From a virus: 64,000 nt of DNA. A program made the translations under genes and the position numbers. Where the stretch lies: positions 1 to 64,000 of the IMG/VR virus record IMGVR_UViG_3300032331_002637; one strand, 5' to 3'. Numbering within the stretch: the stretch's first letter is position 1; each line of letters begins with the position of its first letter. Positions 41,675 through 51,082 of this stretch are shown here, piece by piece. The notes under the pieces are model-generated. The model saw only the letters and a list, made by a program, of their open reading frames with translations. It had not been told where the DNA came from and searched no databases.

Positions 41675-42046
41675 ATGGCAAGATTCTCAGAAATTTATCC
41701 TAGAACACCGGATGATCCTAGATACAAAGAAGGATTATTACATACTGACGATGAAGTAGAAATACTAATCGGTATGATTAAGCAGTGTATGTTAACTACA
41801 CCAGGTGAAGTTCTTGGAGATCCTTATTTTGGTATAGATCTAGAAGGCTTATTATTCAATTTTAATGTGGATCAAGTCACTTTAGAAAGAGCAATAAGAC
41901 TACATTTAATAACATATGTGCCTTTAGCATCAAGTAAATTTAATGTGAATTTTACTGTGGGATTCTTTAAAGGAGAAACTAGAGATTCATGTGTTATTGA
42001 TTTTGCTATAAAAGGTAACCCTATATTGGGAATTAAAATAATATAA
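41675..42046 (+). CDS. gp25-like baseplate wedge protein
   Basis: This 123-aa protein matches the gp25/W family. It has an N-terminal region ahead of HTDDEVEILIGMIKQCMLTT, then PGEVLGDPYFGIDLEGLLF, which aligns with the family's P-G-E-R/E-x-x-x-P-x-F-G-x-x-L segment, followed by the amphipathic helix and closing strands. In the T4-type baseplate gp25 bridges gp6 and gp53 and helps start the sheath. It is followed one base later by the gp6-like gene, the usual partner. The typical EPR triad is GDP here. Confidence 0.85.
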   Translation: MARFSEIYPRTPDDPRYKEGLLHTDDEVEILIGMIKQCMLTTPGEVLGDPYFGIDLEGLLFNFNVDQVTLERAIRLHLITYVPLASSKFNVNFTVGFFKGETRDSCVIDFAIKGNPILGIKII

Positions 42047-42047
42047 T

Positions 42048-43745
42048 ATGGATTTATTAGATAAGAACAAAGCAAAAATATCAGATCTATTATCACAGAC
42101 TTTTGATTTAATACAGGCAAGATATGGCATGTCTGAGCAACTATTTACTGTTGCTTCTGTTTGGGGACAAATAATATTTGTATTAGATAATCTATCCCAA
42201 TTTATTTTATTCTTTATTGAAGATTCAATAACAGAGCTTAATATAAATACAGCAACACGAGAATCATCTATATACGGATTAGCAACATTAGCTGGACACA
42301 ACCCAACAAGATCAATAGCAGCAAAGGGTGAGATTATAGTAAAATGGAACGGTAAAGGTCTAGAAAATATTGGGGGTGGAGCTATTCTTATACCCAATAA
42401 TGCACAGGTAAAATGTGTAAACAATGGTAGAACCTATCTTCTTAAATTAGGACAAGAATATGTTAGGATAAATCTTGATAACACAGCAACTTTATCTGCT
42501 TCAATAATAGAAGGAACATTAAATACTAATCAATATACAGGAACAGGAAGAAAATTAGAAAGCTTTAATATATCGGCTAGAGGTACATCAGGAATAGAAA
42601 ATTTTGAAGTTGCTGTTAGAGTAAACGGTAACACATGGAAGAAATATGATTCTTTATATGATATACCAAGAAATGCAAGAGGCTATATCGTAAAAAGTTC
42701 TTTAATATCAGGTATAGATATTTTCTTCGGTACAGTAGATTTTGGGTTTCCCCCACCAGCTGGTTCTATAATAGAAGTTGATTATTTAGAGTGTGCTGGA
42801 GCGGGTGGTAATTTATTAGTAGATGATTCATCTCAAGCTCTTTTTAAATTTGATTCAGACGGAACTGATATATTTGGTAGAAATGTAACACTGAGTGAAG
42901 TTCTACAAGTTGCCTGTACAATAGCTCCACAATTGGGAGCTAGTCAAGAGCCTATAGATTTAACAAGACTTCTTGCACCTAAAACATCTAGAAGTTTTGT
43001 TTTAGCAAACCCTACAAATTATATAACATTCTTCGAAAAATTTGGACAGTTTTCAATCATAGAAGCATTTACTACTTTTGATGATCAATACTTAGATGAC
43101 GATAATATTATCTATTTAATTCTTGTACCCGATATTCAATTAACACTAAAAACTAATGAAACATATTTTGATATTTCTCTTTCTAGATTCAAATTAACTA
43201 ATGCTCAAAGAGATAGGATTTATCAGTTGTTAGATGAGAGTGGACAAAAAATAGTTACTACTGTGGTAAAAATATTAGATCCCGTACTTATTAAATATGT
43301 AGTAAATATTGCTTTAACTATATTTGAAGGTAATGATCCTTCCACAATAAAAAACCAAATAACTAGTATTTTAAGCGATTATTTTCTTAATATAAGAAGA
43401 AGAGATAAGATACCTAGATCTGATTTAATTGCAGCAATAGAGTCTATTTCTGGTGTGGATTCAGTTTCTCTTTACTTTGTAGGTGAGGCTAATGAATCGG
43501 CCAAATTACAGAGTCCAAATTCTCCGGATATTGGATTTGATGAATTTGGTGATATTGTTATGGGTAAAGACGAAATTGTTGTTATATCCGGAGGATGGGA
43601 AGATAGAAATGGTATTTATTATGACTATGGAGCTGGTATGGACACTTTATCTTCTGTGAATATAGATGTTAGATCTATTGTACCAGTAACTTATAACACT
43701 AAGGTAAATAATATATTAAAAAGCTCACTAAATACAGGAAACTAA
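42048..43745 (+). CDS. gp6/J-like baseplate wedge protein (565 aa)
   Basis: The layout is that of the gpJ/gp6 family: helical N-terminus (FVLDNLSQFILFFIEDSITE), then YGLATLAGHNPTRSIAAKGE, then a beta domain (IIVKWNGKGLENIGGGAILI), a central part, and a C-terminal half with RDKIPRSDLIAAIESISGVD, the conserved dimerisation segment. In contractile tails gp6 dimers form the inner ring of the wedge together with gp25 and gp7. Neighbours gp25-like and gp7-like support the call. Length is close to T4 gp6 (660 aa). Confidence 0.82.
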   Translation: MDLLDKNKAKISDLLSQTFDLIQARYGMSEQLFTVASVWGQIIFVLDNLSQFILFFIEDSITELNINTATRESSIYGLATLAGHNPTRSIAAKGEIIVKWNGKGLENIGGGAILIPNNAQVKCVNNGRTYLLKLGQEYVRINLDNTATLSASIIEGTLNTNQYTGTGRKLESFNISARGTSGIENFEVAVRVNGNTWKKYDSLYDIPRNARGYIVKSSLISGIDIFFGTVDFGFPPPAGSIIEVDYLECAGAGGNLLVDDSSQALFKFDSDGTDIFGRNVTLSEVLQVACTIAPQLGASQEPIDLTRLLAPKTSRSFVLANPTNYITFFEKFGQFSIIEAFTTFDDQYLDDDNIIYLILVPDIQLTLKTNETYFDISLSRFKLTNAQRDRIYQLLDESGQKIVTTVVKILDPVLIKYVVNIALTIFEGNDPSTIKNQITSILSDYFLNIRRRDKIPRSDLIAAIESISGVDSVSLYFVGEANESAKLQSPNSPDIGFDEFGDIVMGKDEIVVISGGWEDRNGIYYDYGAGMDTLSSVNIDVRSIVPVTYNTKVNNILKSSLNTGN

Positions 43746-43746
43746 T

Positions 43747-43992
43747 ATGGACAAGCAGAGTTGGTACGAATTTATAGAATCACAAAATGATGATAGATCT
43801 AATAAAGGATTTGATTATGAAGGAAAGATCTTTGAAAAGACACTTTCTAACCAAATAATAAATGGTGATAATAATAGAGTAGATATATTAGCAAGTATAG
43901 AGAAAGTTGTTTATAAATTATTTGAAACCACTAAATACATAAAGAACTATATTAATTATACAGTTCCTAAAAATAATAAGTACGTAAGATAG
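43747..43992 (+). CDS. Small hypothetical protein (81 aa)
   Basis: An unrecognised 81-aa protein with helical character (VDILASIEKVVYKLFETTKY) and a polar N-terminus (MDKQSWYEFIESQNDDRSNK). It is squeezed one base from both the gp6-like and gp7-like genes. A small baseplate component or chaperone is likely by position only. Confidence 0.6.
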   Translation: MDKQSWYEFIESQNDDRSNKGFDYEGKIFEKTLSNQIINGDNNRVDILASIEKVVYKLFETTKYIKNYINYTVPKNNKYVR

Positions 43993-43993
43993 G

Positions 43994-46900
43994 ATGACAA
44001 CTCAAAATCTTTTATTTTTTAATAAAAAAGGGGATCAATATAATTTTCAATGGAATGGAAATTATTGGGAAGGTGCAGTTCTTTTTCCTATTGTTTCAGA
44101 AAAACTTTTTGAAGTAGATAACATATTTATAATAGAAAAATTTTTAGATCTTTCTTCTGATATAAAATACGGATATCCTCATGCAGAATTAACAAGTCCA
44201 GGATCTCCTGTATGGAGAACAAGATGGGAATCTGACTATGACGGAACAACAGATGTATCTTCCACAATTTACACTTACGAACTTGGTGTAGATTCTGTTT
44301 TAGATGCTCCTGTATTAGTTAAAGCTAATAGTGTAGAGTTTTATCCGGAATTAGTACCAGGAGACACTATATCATCTCCTGAAGGTATAGTTGTAACATC
44401 AGATATCACTTCATCTTCAATGCAAATTAATATTGCGCTTAATTCTGATAGTGAAGGAATATACGATCGCACATTAATATTTGAGGATTATACAGATCCT
44501 AATAATCCTGCTACTATTTTAAGAGTTAGTTTTCATGGTGAGGTTGAAGGAGAAGATAGTAGATTGGCTGTTATGCTCGGAAACTTTGGTAGAGAATTTA
44601 CCAAATCCGACGCATTCATAGTTAGAGATGGTGATATTAAAGAACCGTTACCTGACTATGAAATAATCAATAAGAAAAGGAAGGAGCTATTATTAGAAGG
44701 AGAGAGTATATTTCCTTACTTAGGATCTTATAAATCGCTTTTTAATGCGATTAAATTCTTTGGCTATTATGATTTAAGGGTTAAAGAATATTGGCTTAAT
44801 ATAAAGACTGATACAGCTGATACATTAACTCCTTTACAACAGAATAATAATATATTAAACCAACTTGCTAAACCTAATATGCAAGGAGAAAGCTCTTTGG
44901 AACTTATAAGTAGTTTATTAAAAGACGAAAATCAAGGTAAATTTAAACAGGTAGAGGTTTACGGAAAAAGAAAAGATGGTACTTTCGGATTAAAAAAACA
45001 ATTTGAAGAAATATTCCCAACTAAATCTTACAAGAAGACTTCTCTCTTTGGACTTTTTTACGATATTAATCGTGTAGCAGAAGGGCAAGACGAGGATCAA
45101 TATGGATACCCTATTGTTGAGGATTCTTTTGTTTTTAGTCCGGAGGAGGTTTTAATTAAATTATTCGGATTAAAAGAAAGATTAAAGAGAGATTATTTGC
45201 CACTTAATGCTAGAATTGTTGATATAACTGGTGAGGGTGTATATTTCAATATCTATAAAACAAGAGGATGGACAGACGTACTAGATGTTTCTGAAGTAAA
45301 GACAGGTATACAAGTAGACTTTAGTGTATTTCCTAAGGAAGGTTATATTGAGGATTTAAGAGTATTTTATACTAAACCCAATCAATCTGGTATATTATAC
45401 CCTGCTGTAAATGGAACAGAGCTAGGAATAAGTTATTATGGTAATACCGTGGATCCTTATTCTTATTTTCAAGAATATCCTATATCGGCTATTCCTTTAT
45501 TAAAGACTGCAATTGATAATTACTATCAAGATATAGATAATGGAGAAATGCCTAAATTTTTAGGCGATGGCGATTACAATCCTCCGGGATATAAGTTATT
45601 CTCTGATGGATCTGATTATGTTCTTCCTGCAGGATGTCCTGTAATAATAAAAAATAATACATTCAATCTTTCTTGGGATGAAACAGGGGTAAGCTGGAGA
45701 TCTTTAGATACCACCATTACTACAACACCTTTAGAAGTTGCAGACTATAATTCAACTACCGCTAATAATCCAGGGGGTCAATTACAGATTGCTAACAGTA
45801 CAACTTCTTTAATACTAGATCCTTTATTACCTAATGGTATAAATATAAATATAGGTACAGGTAAAGATTGGTTTGATACCACATTACCTGAGACATTATT
45901 TGTGAGAATTGAATCTATAGATTCTCCTGGAAATTTATACTTAGGATATGTTAGTGCTGGAGATTATAATACAGTTACTGGTAATCTATTTGTACAGGTA
46001 GTTTATACTAGAGGCACAGGAACTTATGCTAATTGGAATGTCACTCCTACAAATATAGGATTTAGTGCATACACTTTTGAATACTATGAGAATTTTGTAC
46101 AATCTGGGGGATTCTATTCTTGGGATAGATTACCTTATTTAGATTTCTATGAAATAGAATGGACAATATACAAAGAAGATAGTAGGCCTTATTACTTTCA
46201 AATTAGAGGAAAATTACCAGAATTAGAAACACTAGTACATTTCTTACCTTATGATGGTAATTACAATGTTAAATGTAGGGTTTGGGACACTTTAAATTCA
46301 ATTTCTTTAGGAATAAAAAGAAGTGTAATAAAAGTCAATAAGAGACAAATAGAACTTAATACACTTACAAGATTTAGAGAATCGGAAGTTTATGATTGGA
46401 ATAATGTTCCTTTGAAATGGGAAAGTTATCCTTCACAATGGATATTCCCTGTAGAGAATACGAATAAGATATTAGATATTTCAGATTTTATACAAAAATA
46501 TCCTGAGTATTCTAATAATTTTAGTGAGGGACAAACATGTGAAATATTAACTAAATTACCGGAAGTAAAAGCCACATCAACTTTTGATATTTCGATAATT
46601 AAAATCAATATAACAAATATAGTTAGTCCTTATAATTCGGGATACAGTTTAGCTGTAGTTACTACTACAACTCCTCATGGATATACAACAGGAGATACTG
46701 TATGGATTTACGATTCTGTTGGAGCTCCTTATGGACAATTTCCTATAATAGTAACAGGGACAAACACATACGAAATCCCACAAATAATAACTACCTCTAT
46801 TACTGGTGGTTATTCTTATGGCGCTGGTAGTATAAAAGTGATAGTTGATTCAATAGTTATTGCAGATTGTAATTTCATGGGGGATTTAAACTCCACTTGT

Positions 46901-49900
46901 AGTTTAATATATTCATCAATAAACCTTTCATTGGTAACTCCAAAATGTAAGGTGATAAATTTAATAGATTCTAATATTTCTGGTTATAAGACTTTCACTA
47001 TACAGGCTCCTAATGATTCGGGCGATATATTTAATGGCAAATCTTTAATTTTACAAACAACGGGGTCAATAATAGCAACACCAACAGTGACTTCTTTCTC
47101 TGGAGGATTAAACCAGAGAGAAGAATATCTTTCATATGATTTTAATACAATTCCAAATTCCATAATTAAATATTGGGGTACTAAAAGATTATCATGGGAT
47201 ACATTTGAAGATTTTGAATTCCAAAAAGCATATGCTCACACTTGGGATATGTATGATTACCATAATGATTGGTTAGGTGGATTTGATTTATACTCTTTAC
47301 AGTATGGTGACAGAGTGAAAGTTACTGATGATTCTACGGGTATTGTATTTGGAGAAACAGATTCACCTATTAATAGTTATTTAGATCTTTCCGAAGCTGC
47401 AGATCAACTTAATGATTCAATCGATGATAATATAAAAAGATTTGATTATATAGTTAGAGGATTTTCTGAATTACCAAATAGGTTTTACCCTAATGGCGAT
47501 CCTATATCTCCAGATTTAAGTACTAATCCTGGACCTCAAAATATTAGATCTACATTTTATAAAATCCCTGAATACTCACCTGTAGCATTTTTACCTACAG
47601 GAATTGCTTGGGATGGTGATGGGGATATATGGATAACAGGAGAAGACGTAGTAAAATTTGATGGTGCTAATTATGTTACATATAATTCTGCTAACAGTGT
47701 TTTACCAGGGATTGGCCTATCTACTAATTGTATAAAAATAGACAGAAACGATGTTAAATGGATTGGTTTAGAAAATAGCCTTAATCCGCTTGTTAAAATA
47801 GATGATAAGGATCCCACAAATAGCATTGCATATTCTGTTAGTGATTTTGTTGATAATGGTGGTAATCCAGTTTCTCCAGTAATAGCTTCGAGTATACATG
47901 CAATTGAAATAAATCCGCAGTCGGGAGATATATTTGCTGCATTTGTTTGTAATGCTTCACCTTCCTATGATGGACTTTTATTCTACGATTCATATGCTAA
48001 ATCATGGAATCTTTATACGGTATTAAATTCTAATATTCCTTCTGATAATATAAGAGATATTAGATTGGAATATTACGGAATAAATAAATGGTATCTTTGG
48101 ATTGCTACTGATACAGGTCTTTCTAAATTTAATGGTGTAGATTTTAAAAATTACGACACAACAAATTCTGGTATTCCTTCCAATTCAATTTATTCTATAG
48201 AGCTTGATTCATTGAATCATAAATGGTTAGGCACAGCAGATGGATTAGTTTATTGGGATAATATAAGATGGGCAGTATGGAATAATGCTACTAATCCTGA
48301 ACTATCTTTAGGTACATTCGGTAATATAGTGGAAACTGGAAATGCTAATATATGGTTTACTATAGATCCTTCAACTTCTCCTGGAGACACAGAATTATAT
48401 TTCTTTGACGGATACTTTTTCACTAAAGTACTATATAGAAATGACGGAACAACATTAATAAATCCTTGCAATATATTTCATGGAAAAACTCTTCTTTCTG
48501 CTCCTTGGAAAACTATTAAAAATGGTGAAACCACTTACCCTAAAAATTTACTACTTGTTACAGATCTTGGAGAACTTGCTAAGATTGATTATGTGATACC
48601 ACATATACATGCCACTTCAAAATTTCCGGGCACACAAGGATGGGATTTCGTTTATCATGATACTTCTACACCTTTACCTGCGGTTCAATACATTTATAAT
48701 GGAGGCATTGGATTCTCTCAATTAGGATTTAACTTTATTATAGGTAACGGAGGAGACAATCTCACACTAAACTCTGATTACACTAGACCTGTCATGCCTA
48801 ACGTAGATAAATACTCTTGGTATAAGCCTATTTGGCAGCGTTATAACATACATAAACTGAAAGACCAGTTTCCATCTTTAAACCTTAACGATGTCTTCTT
48901 ATACGCTCCGCTACGAGATATTATAGAGGGAAAAGCAACCAAAGAAAGTTACTGGAGAAATTCACAAATAGAAAGAATAGCACAGAAGAAGTCTAGAAAT
49001 CTTTTTGAGAATTTTGAATGGATAATCACATTGGGGAATAGCCAACCAGATCAAGGTGTTAAAGTCACCGTTGATAAAGAAGGCGATGTGATTGCAATAG
49101 GAGACTTTCAAGGAACAATATTCATGGGAGAGGTTAATAACATAGGTACACAGGACGTTTATTTAACTAGTGCAGATTCTGGTGTTTATATTAGTAAATA
49201 TAACAAAGGTGGTGTTTTACAATGGGCAAGATCAATCTCAACAACTTCACCACAGGGACCAATATATGCTAGATCAGTTATAACGGATGCGAATTCTAAT
49301 GTCTATGTTGCTAGTGATAATAATCTTACTGGATTTATAGAAATCGATAAGTATAATAGTTCAGGTCTTCTTTTAAACACTGTTAATATACCAATATCTC
49401 CAGATCAATTCTTAGGAGATATTAAAGTCGATAAGTATGAGAATATTTATATTTGCGGAGGATTCCAGGGCACATTAAATCTAGGCATTCACACTTTGAC
49501 GTCGTCACAGGATGTAGGATTTATTGCTAAAATGGATTCAACCCTAAATTTTGTATGGGCAAAAGAGTTAGACTCAACTACATATTCAAGAGCTTATGAG
49601 TTAACTATTATGAATGAGTCTGATATTTATATTACTGGATTATTCCAAAATGATATAGATCTAGGAGCTATTTCTTTAACTGGAGTTGGTATACCTGATA
49701 TGTTTGTAGGTAAATTTTACTCGGGAGATGGTGCTTGTATATGGGCAGAATCATTTGCTTATGATGCTTCAACATCTTTTGTATCACCTTCAATTTGTTT
49801 AGATCCTAAAGGTCATATATTAATTACAGGATCTTTCCAAGGAACTATGTCAATACAGAATAGCAAAATCACATCATTCCCTGGATATGATGATATATTT

Positions 49901-50758
49901 GTTGTTAAAATTCTTTCCACTGGTAAGCTGATATGGCTTAAAATGTGCGGAGGAGCATCAGGAGACACTTCTCATGATATAGAAAGTGATTCGGAAGAGA
50001 ATGTTTATATAACAGGATCTTATACATCTGGTTCTTATTTTTCTCCAGAGGAGATTGATTCAAGAGGTGGTACAGACATATACTTAACTAAATTTAATAA
50101 AGACGGAACTTTAGTAGATATAGTTACTGCTGGTGGAATTAATAATGATTCAGGTGCAGATCTTGTACTTGATGCAGAGGAGAATATTTATATAACCGGT
50201 TACTTTGAAGGCGAAGCGGAATTTTCACCTTATGTTGTTATGTCACCTCCCGGAGGTAGTCTTGATGCTTTCTTAGGTAAAATACCAAAGCAAAGATTTA
50301 ATCCTGGATATAAAATAGGAGCGGTTCAATCTTGGCTAGGATCTCATTCATGGTCTTGGAAAGAAGAAAAATTCTTCCAAGACGAATTTGAAATACCTTT
50401 AGCTACCACTATATTTATAAATCCTATTGATTCTTTAGTACCTGGTAAGAAAGATCATATATGGACTTTAACTGATACTGAAACGGGAGAAGTGATAGCT
50501 AAGATTAGAAAGACACCATATTTTATATGGACATTTGTAAATCCAGGATTCTATACAATCTCTTGTGAGTTACAGGATGCTAATGGTAATCTTTATCAAA
50601 CTGAACATAAAGGTAAGATTAGAGTTATAGATCATAAGGAACCAGCTGCTGGAGATTTAATTCCCGAGATAGTTAATACTGAAGATTATCTTCTGAGATC
50701 AATATATTATGATAGAAAAGAAATGGGGTTTCCGCCTTTGTCTAAATTTGAAATTTAA
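43994..50758 (+). CDS. Giant gp7-like baseplate wedge protein with beta-propeller repeats (2254 aa)
   Basis: The N-terminal ~700 residues lie where gp7 is expected and contain beta-sandwich-like segments (VSSTIYTYELGVDSVLDAPV) and LGSYKSLFNAIKFFGYYDLR, a pattern seen in large wedge proteins. Residues about 1195-1535 form a first propeller of the two-component-regulator type (GIAWDGDGDIWITGEDVVKF, CIKIDRNDVKWIG, HKWLGTADGLVYWD). Residues about 1672-2098 form a second with at least six blades ending in I-x-G-x-F/Y (AIGDFQGTIF, ICGGFQGTLN, ITGLFQNDID, ITGSFQGTMS). The last ~120 residues look like a PKD/Ig domain. The propellers may bind host surface glycans. It ends the forward baseplate run. 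Confidence 0.65.
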   Translation: MTTQNLLFFNKKGDQYNFQWNGNYWEGAVLFPIVSEKLFEVDNIFIIEKFLDLSSDIKYGYPHAELTSPGSPVWRTRWESDYDGTTDVSSTIYTYELGVDSVLDAPVLVKANSVEFYPELVPGDTISSPEGIVVTSDITSSSMQINIALNSDSEGIYDRTLIFEDYTDPNNPATILRVSFHGEVEGEDSRLAVMLGNFGREFTKSDAFIVRDGDIKEPLPDYEIINKKRKELLLEGESIFPYLGSYKSLFNAIKFFGYYDLRVKEYWLNIKTDTADTLTPLQQNNNILNQLAKPNMQGESSLELISSLLKDENQGKFKQVEVYGKRKDGTFGLKKQFEEIFPTKSYKKTSLFGLFYDINRVAEGQDEDQYGYPIVEDSFVFSPEEVLIKLFGLKERLKRDYLPLNARIVDITGEGVYFNIYKTRGWTDVLDVSEVKTGIQVDFSVFPKEGYIEDLRVFYTKPNQSGILYPAVNGTELGISYYGNTVDPYSYFQEYPISAIPLLKTAIDNYYQDIDNGEMPKFLGDGDYNPPGYKLFSDGSDYVLPAGCPVIIKNNTFNLSWDETGVSWRSLDTTITTTPLEVADYNSTTANNPGGQLQIANSTTSLILDPLLPNGININIGTGKDWFDTTLPETLFVRIESIDSPGNLYLGYVSAGDYNTVTGNLFVQVVYTRGTGTYANWNVTPTNIGFSAYTFEYYENFVQSGGFYSWDRLPYLDFYEIEWTIYKEDSRPYYFQIRGKLPELETLVHFLPYDGNYNVKCRVWDTLNSISLGIKRSVIKVNKRQIELNTLTRFRESEVYDWNNVPLKWESYPSQWIFPVENTNKILDISDFIQKYPEYSNNFSEGQTCEILTKLPEVKATSTFDISIIKINITNIVSPYNSGYSLAVVTTTTPHGYTTGDTVWIYDSVGAPYGQFPIIVTGTNTYEIPQIITTSITGGYSYGAGSIKVIVDSIVIADCNFMGDLNSTCSLIYSSINLSLVTPKCKVINLIDSNISGYKTFTIQAPNDSGDIFNGKSLILQTTGSIIATPTVTSFSGGLNQREEYLSYDFNTIPNSIIKYWGTKRLSWDTFEDFEFQKAYAHTWDMYDYHNDWLGGFDLYSLQYGDRVKVTDDSTGIVFGETDSPINSYLDLSEAADQLNDSIDDNIKRFDYIVRGFSELPNRFYPNGDPISPDLSTNPGPQNIRSTFYKIPEYSPVAFLPTGIAWDGDGDIWITGEDVVKFDGANYVTYNSANSVLPGIGLSTNCIKIDRNDVKWIGLENSLNPLVKIDDKDPTNSIAYSVSDFVDNGGNPVSPVIASSIHAIEINPQSGDIFAAFVCNASPSYDGLLFYDSYAKSWNLYTVLNSNIPSDNIRDIRLEYYGINKWYLWIATDTGLSKFNGVDFKNYDTTNSGIPSNSIYSIELDSLNHKWLGTADGLVYWDNIRWAVWNNATNPELSLGTFGNIVETGNANIWFTIDPSTSPGDTELYFFDGYFFTKVLYRNDGTTLINPCNIFHGKTLLSAPWKTIKNGETTYPKNLLLVTDLGELAKIDYVIPHIHATSKFPGTQGWDFVYHDTSTPLPAVQYIYNGGIGFSQLGFNFIIGNGGDNLTLNSDYTRPVMPNVDKYSWYKPIWQRYNIHKLKDQFPSLNLNDVFLYAPLRDIIEGKATKESYWRNSQIERIAQKKSRNLFENFEWIITLGNSQPDQGVKVTVDKEGDVIAIGDFQGTIFMGEVNNIGTQDVYLTSADSGVYISKYNKGGVLQWARSISTTSPQGPIYARSVITDANSNVYVASDNNLTGFIEIDKYNSSGLLLNTVNIPISPDQFLGDIKVDKYENIYICGGFQGTLNLGIHTLTSSQDVGFIAKMDSTLNFVWAKELDSTTYSRAYELTIMNESDIYITGLFQNDIDLGAISLTGVGIPDMFVGKFYSGDGACIWAESFAYDASTSFVSPSICLDPKGHILITGSFQGTMSIQNSKITSFPGYDDIFVVKILSTGKLIWLKMCGGASGDTSHDIESDSEENVYITGSYTSGSYFSPEEIDSRGGTDIYLTKFNKDGTLVDIVTAGGINNDSGADLVLDAEENIYITGYFEGEAEFSPYVVMSPPGGSLDAFLGKIPKQRFNPGYKIGAVQSWLGSHSWSWKEEKFFQDEFEIPLATTIFINPIDSLVPGKKDHIWTLTDTETGEVIAKIRKTPYFIWTFVNPGFYTISCELQDANGNLYQTEHKGKIRVIDHKEPAAGDLIPEIVNTEDYLLRSIYYDRKEMGFPPLSKFEI

Positions 50759-50766
50759 TAATTATT

Positions 50767-51039
50767 TCAATAACATTCATCTATTAATTTAGCCAATTTT
50801 ATATCTTTTTCTGTTATTATATCTCCCGCATCATGGGTTGATAACTTGAGAGATATTTTATTATAAACCCAATTAATTTCCGGATGATGGTTTTCCGCTT
50901 CGCATATTATTGAAATATCATTTATAAATTTTAAAGCCTGTTTAAAATCAGAAAAATTAAAATTTCTTTCCAGTTTATTATAAACTTCTTTCCAATCGGA
51001 ATTTGGTTGGAATTTTTTATATTTTTTTATGTGTATCAT
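50767..51039 (-). CDS. Pterin-4a-carbinolamine dehydratase family protein (90 aa)
   Basis: The family signature is intact: EAENHHPEINWVY (H51, H52, P53) with the second His at H69 in LKLSTHDAGDIITEKDIKLA, and the W-x-x-x-x-x-x-L-x-R-x-F-x-F start (W16, F27, F29). Length (90 aa) matches the family (about 90-110). These enzymes dehydrate 4a-hydroxytetrahydropterin to recycle the cofactor of aromatic amino acid hydroxylases; eukaryotic members also act as dimerisation cofactors (DCoH). Reasons for a phage copy are unknown. It is the last gene of the minus-strand unit, 43 bases after the 690-aa gene, and has its own TATAAATA box. Confidence 0.85.
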   Translation of the reverse strand: MIHIKKYKKFQPNSDWKEVYNKLERNFNFSDFKQALKFINDISIICEAENHHPEINWVYNKISLKLSTHDAGDIITEKDIKLAKLIDECY

Positions 51040-51054
51040 TATTTTAAAAATAGT

Positions 51055-51062
51055 TATTTATA
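51055..51062 (-). promoter_or_regulatory. TATAAATA box upstream of the pterin dehydratase gene
   Basis: On the minus strand TATAAATA, the exact T4 late-promoter consensus, lies 15 bases before the ATG at 51039. In this AT-rich genome a chance match is easy, so the role is only suggested. It could let the small gene be expressed separately from the genes upstream. Confidence 0.35.
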
Positions 51063-51082
51063 CTATGTAATAGATTTATTCT

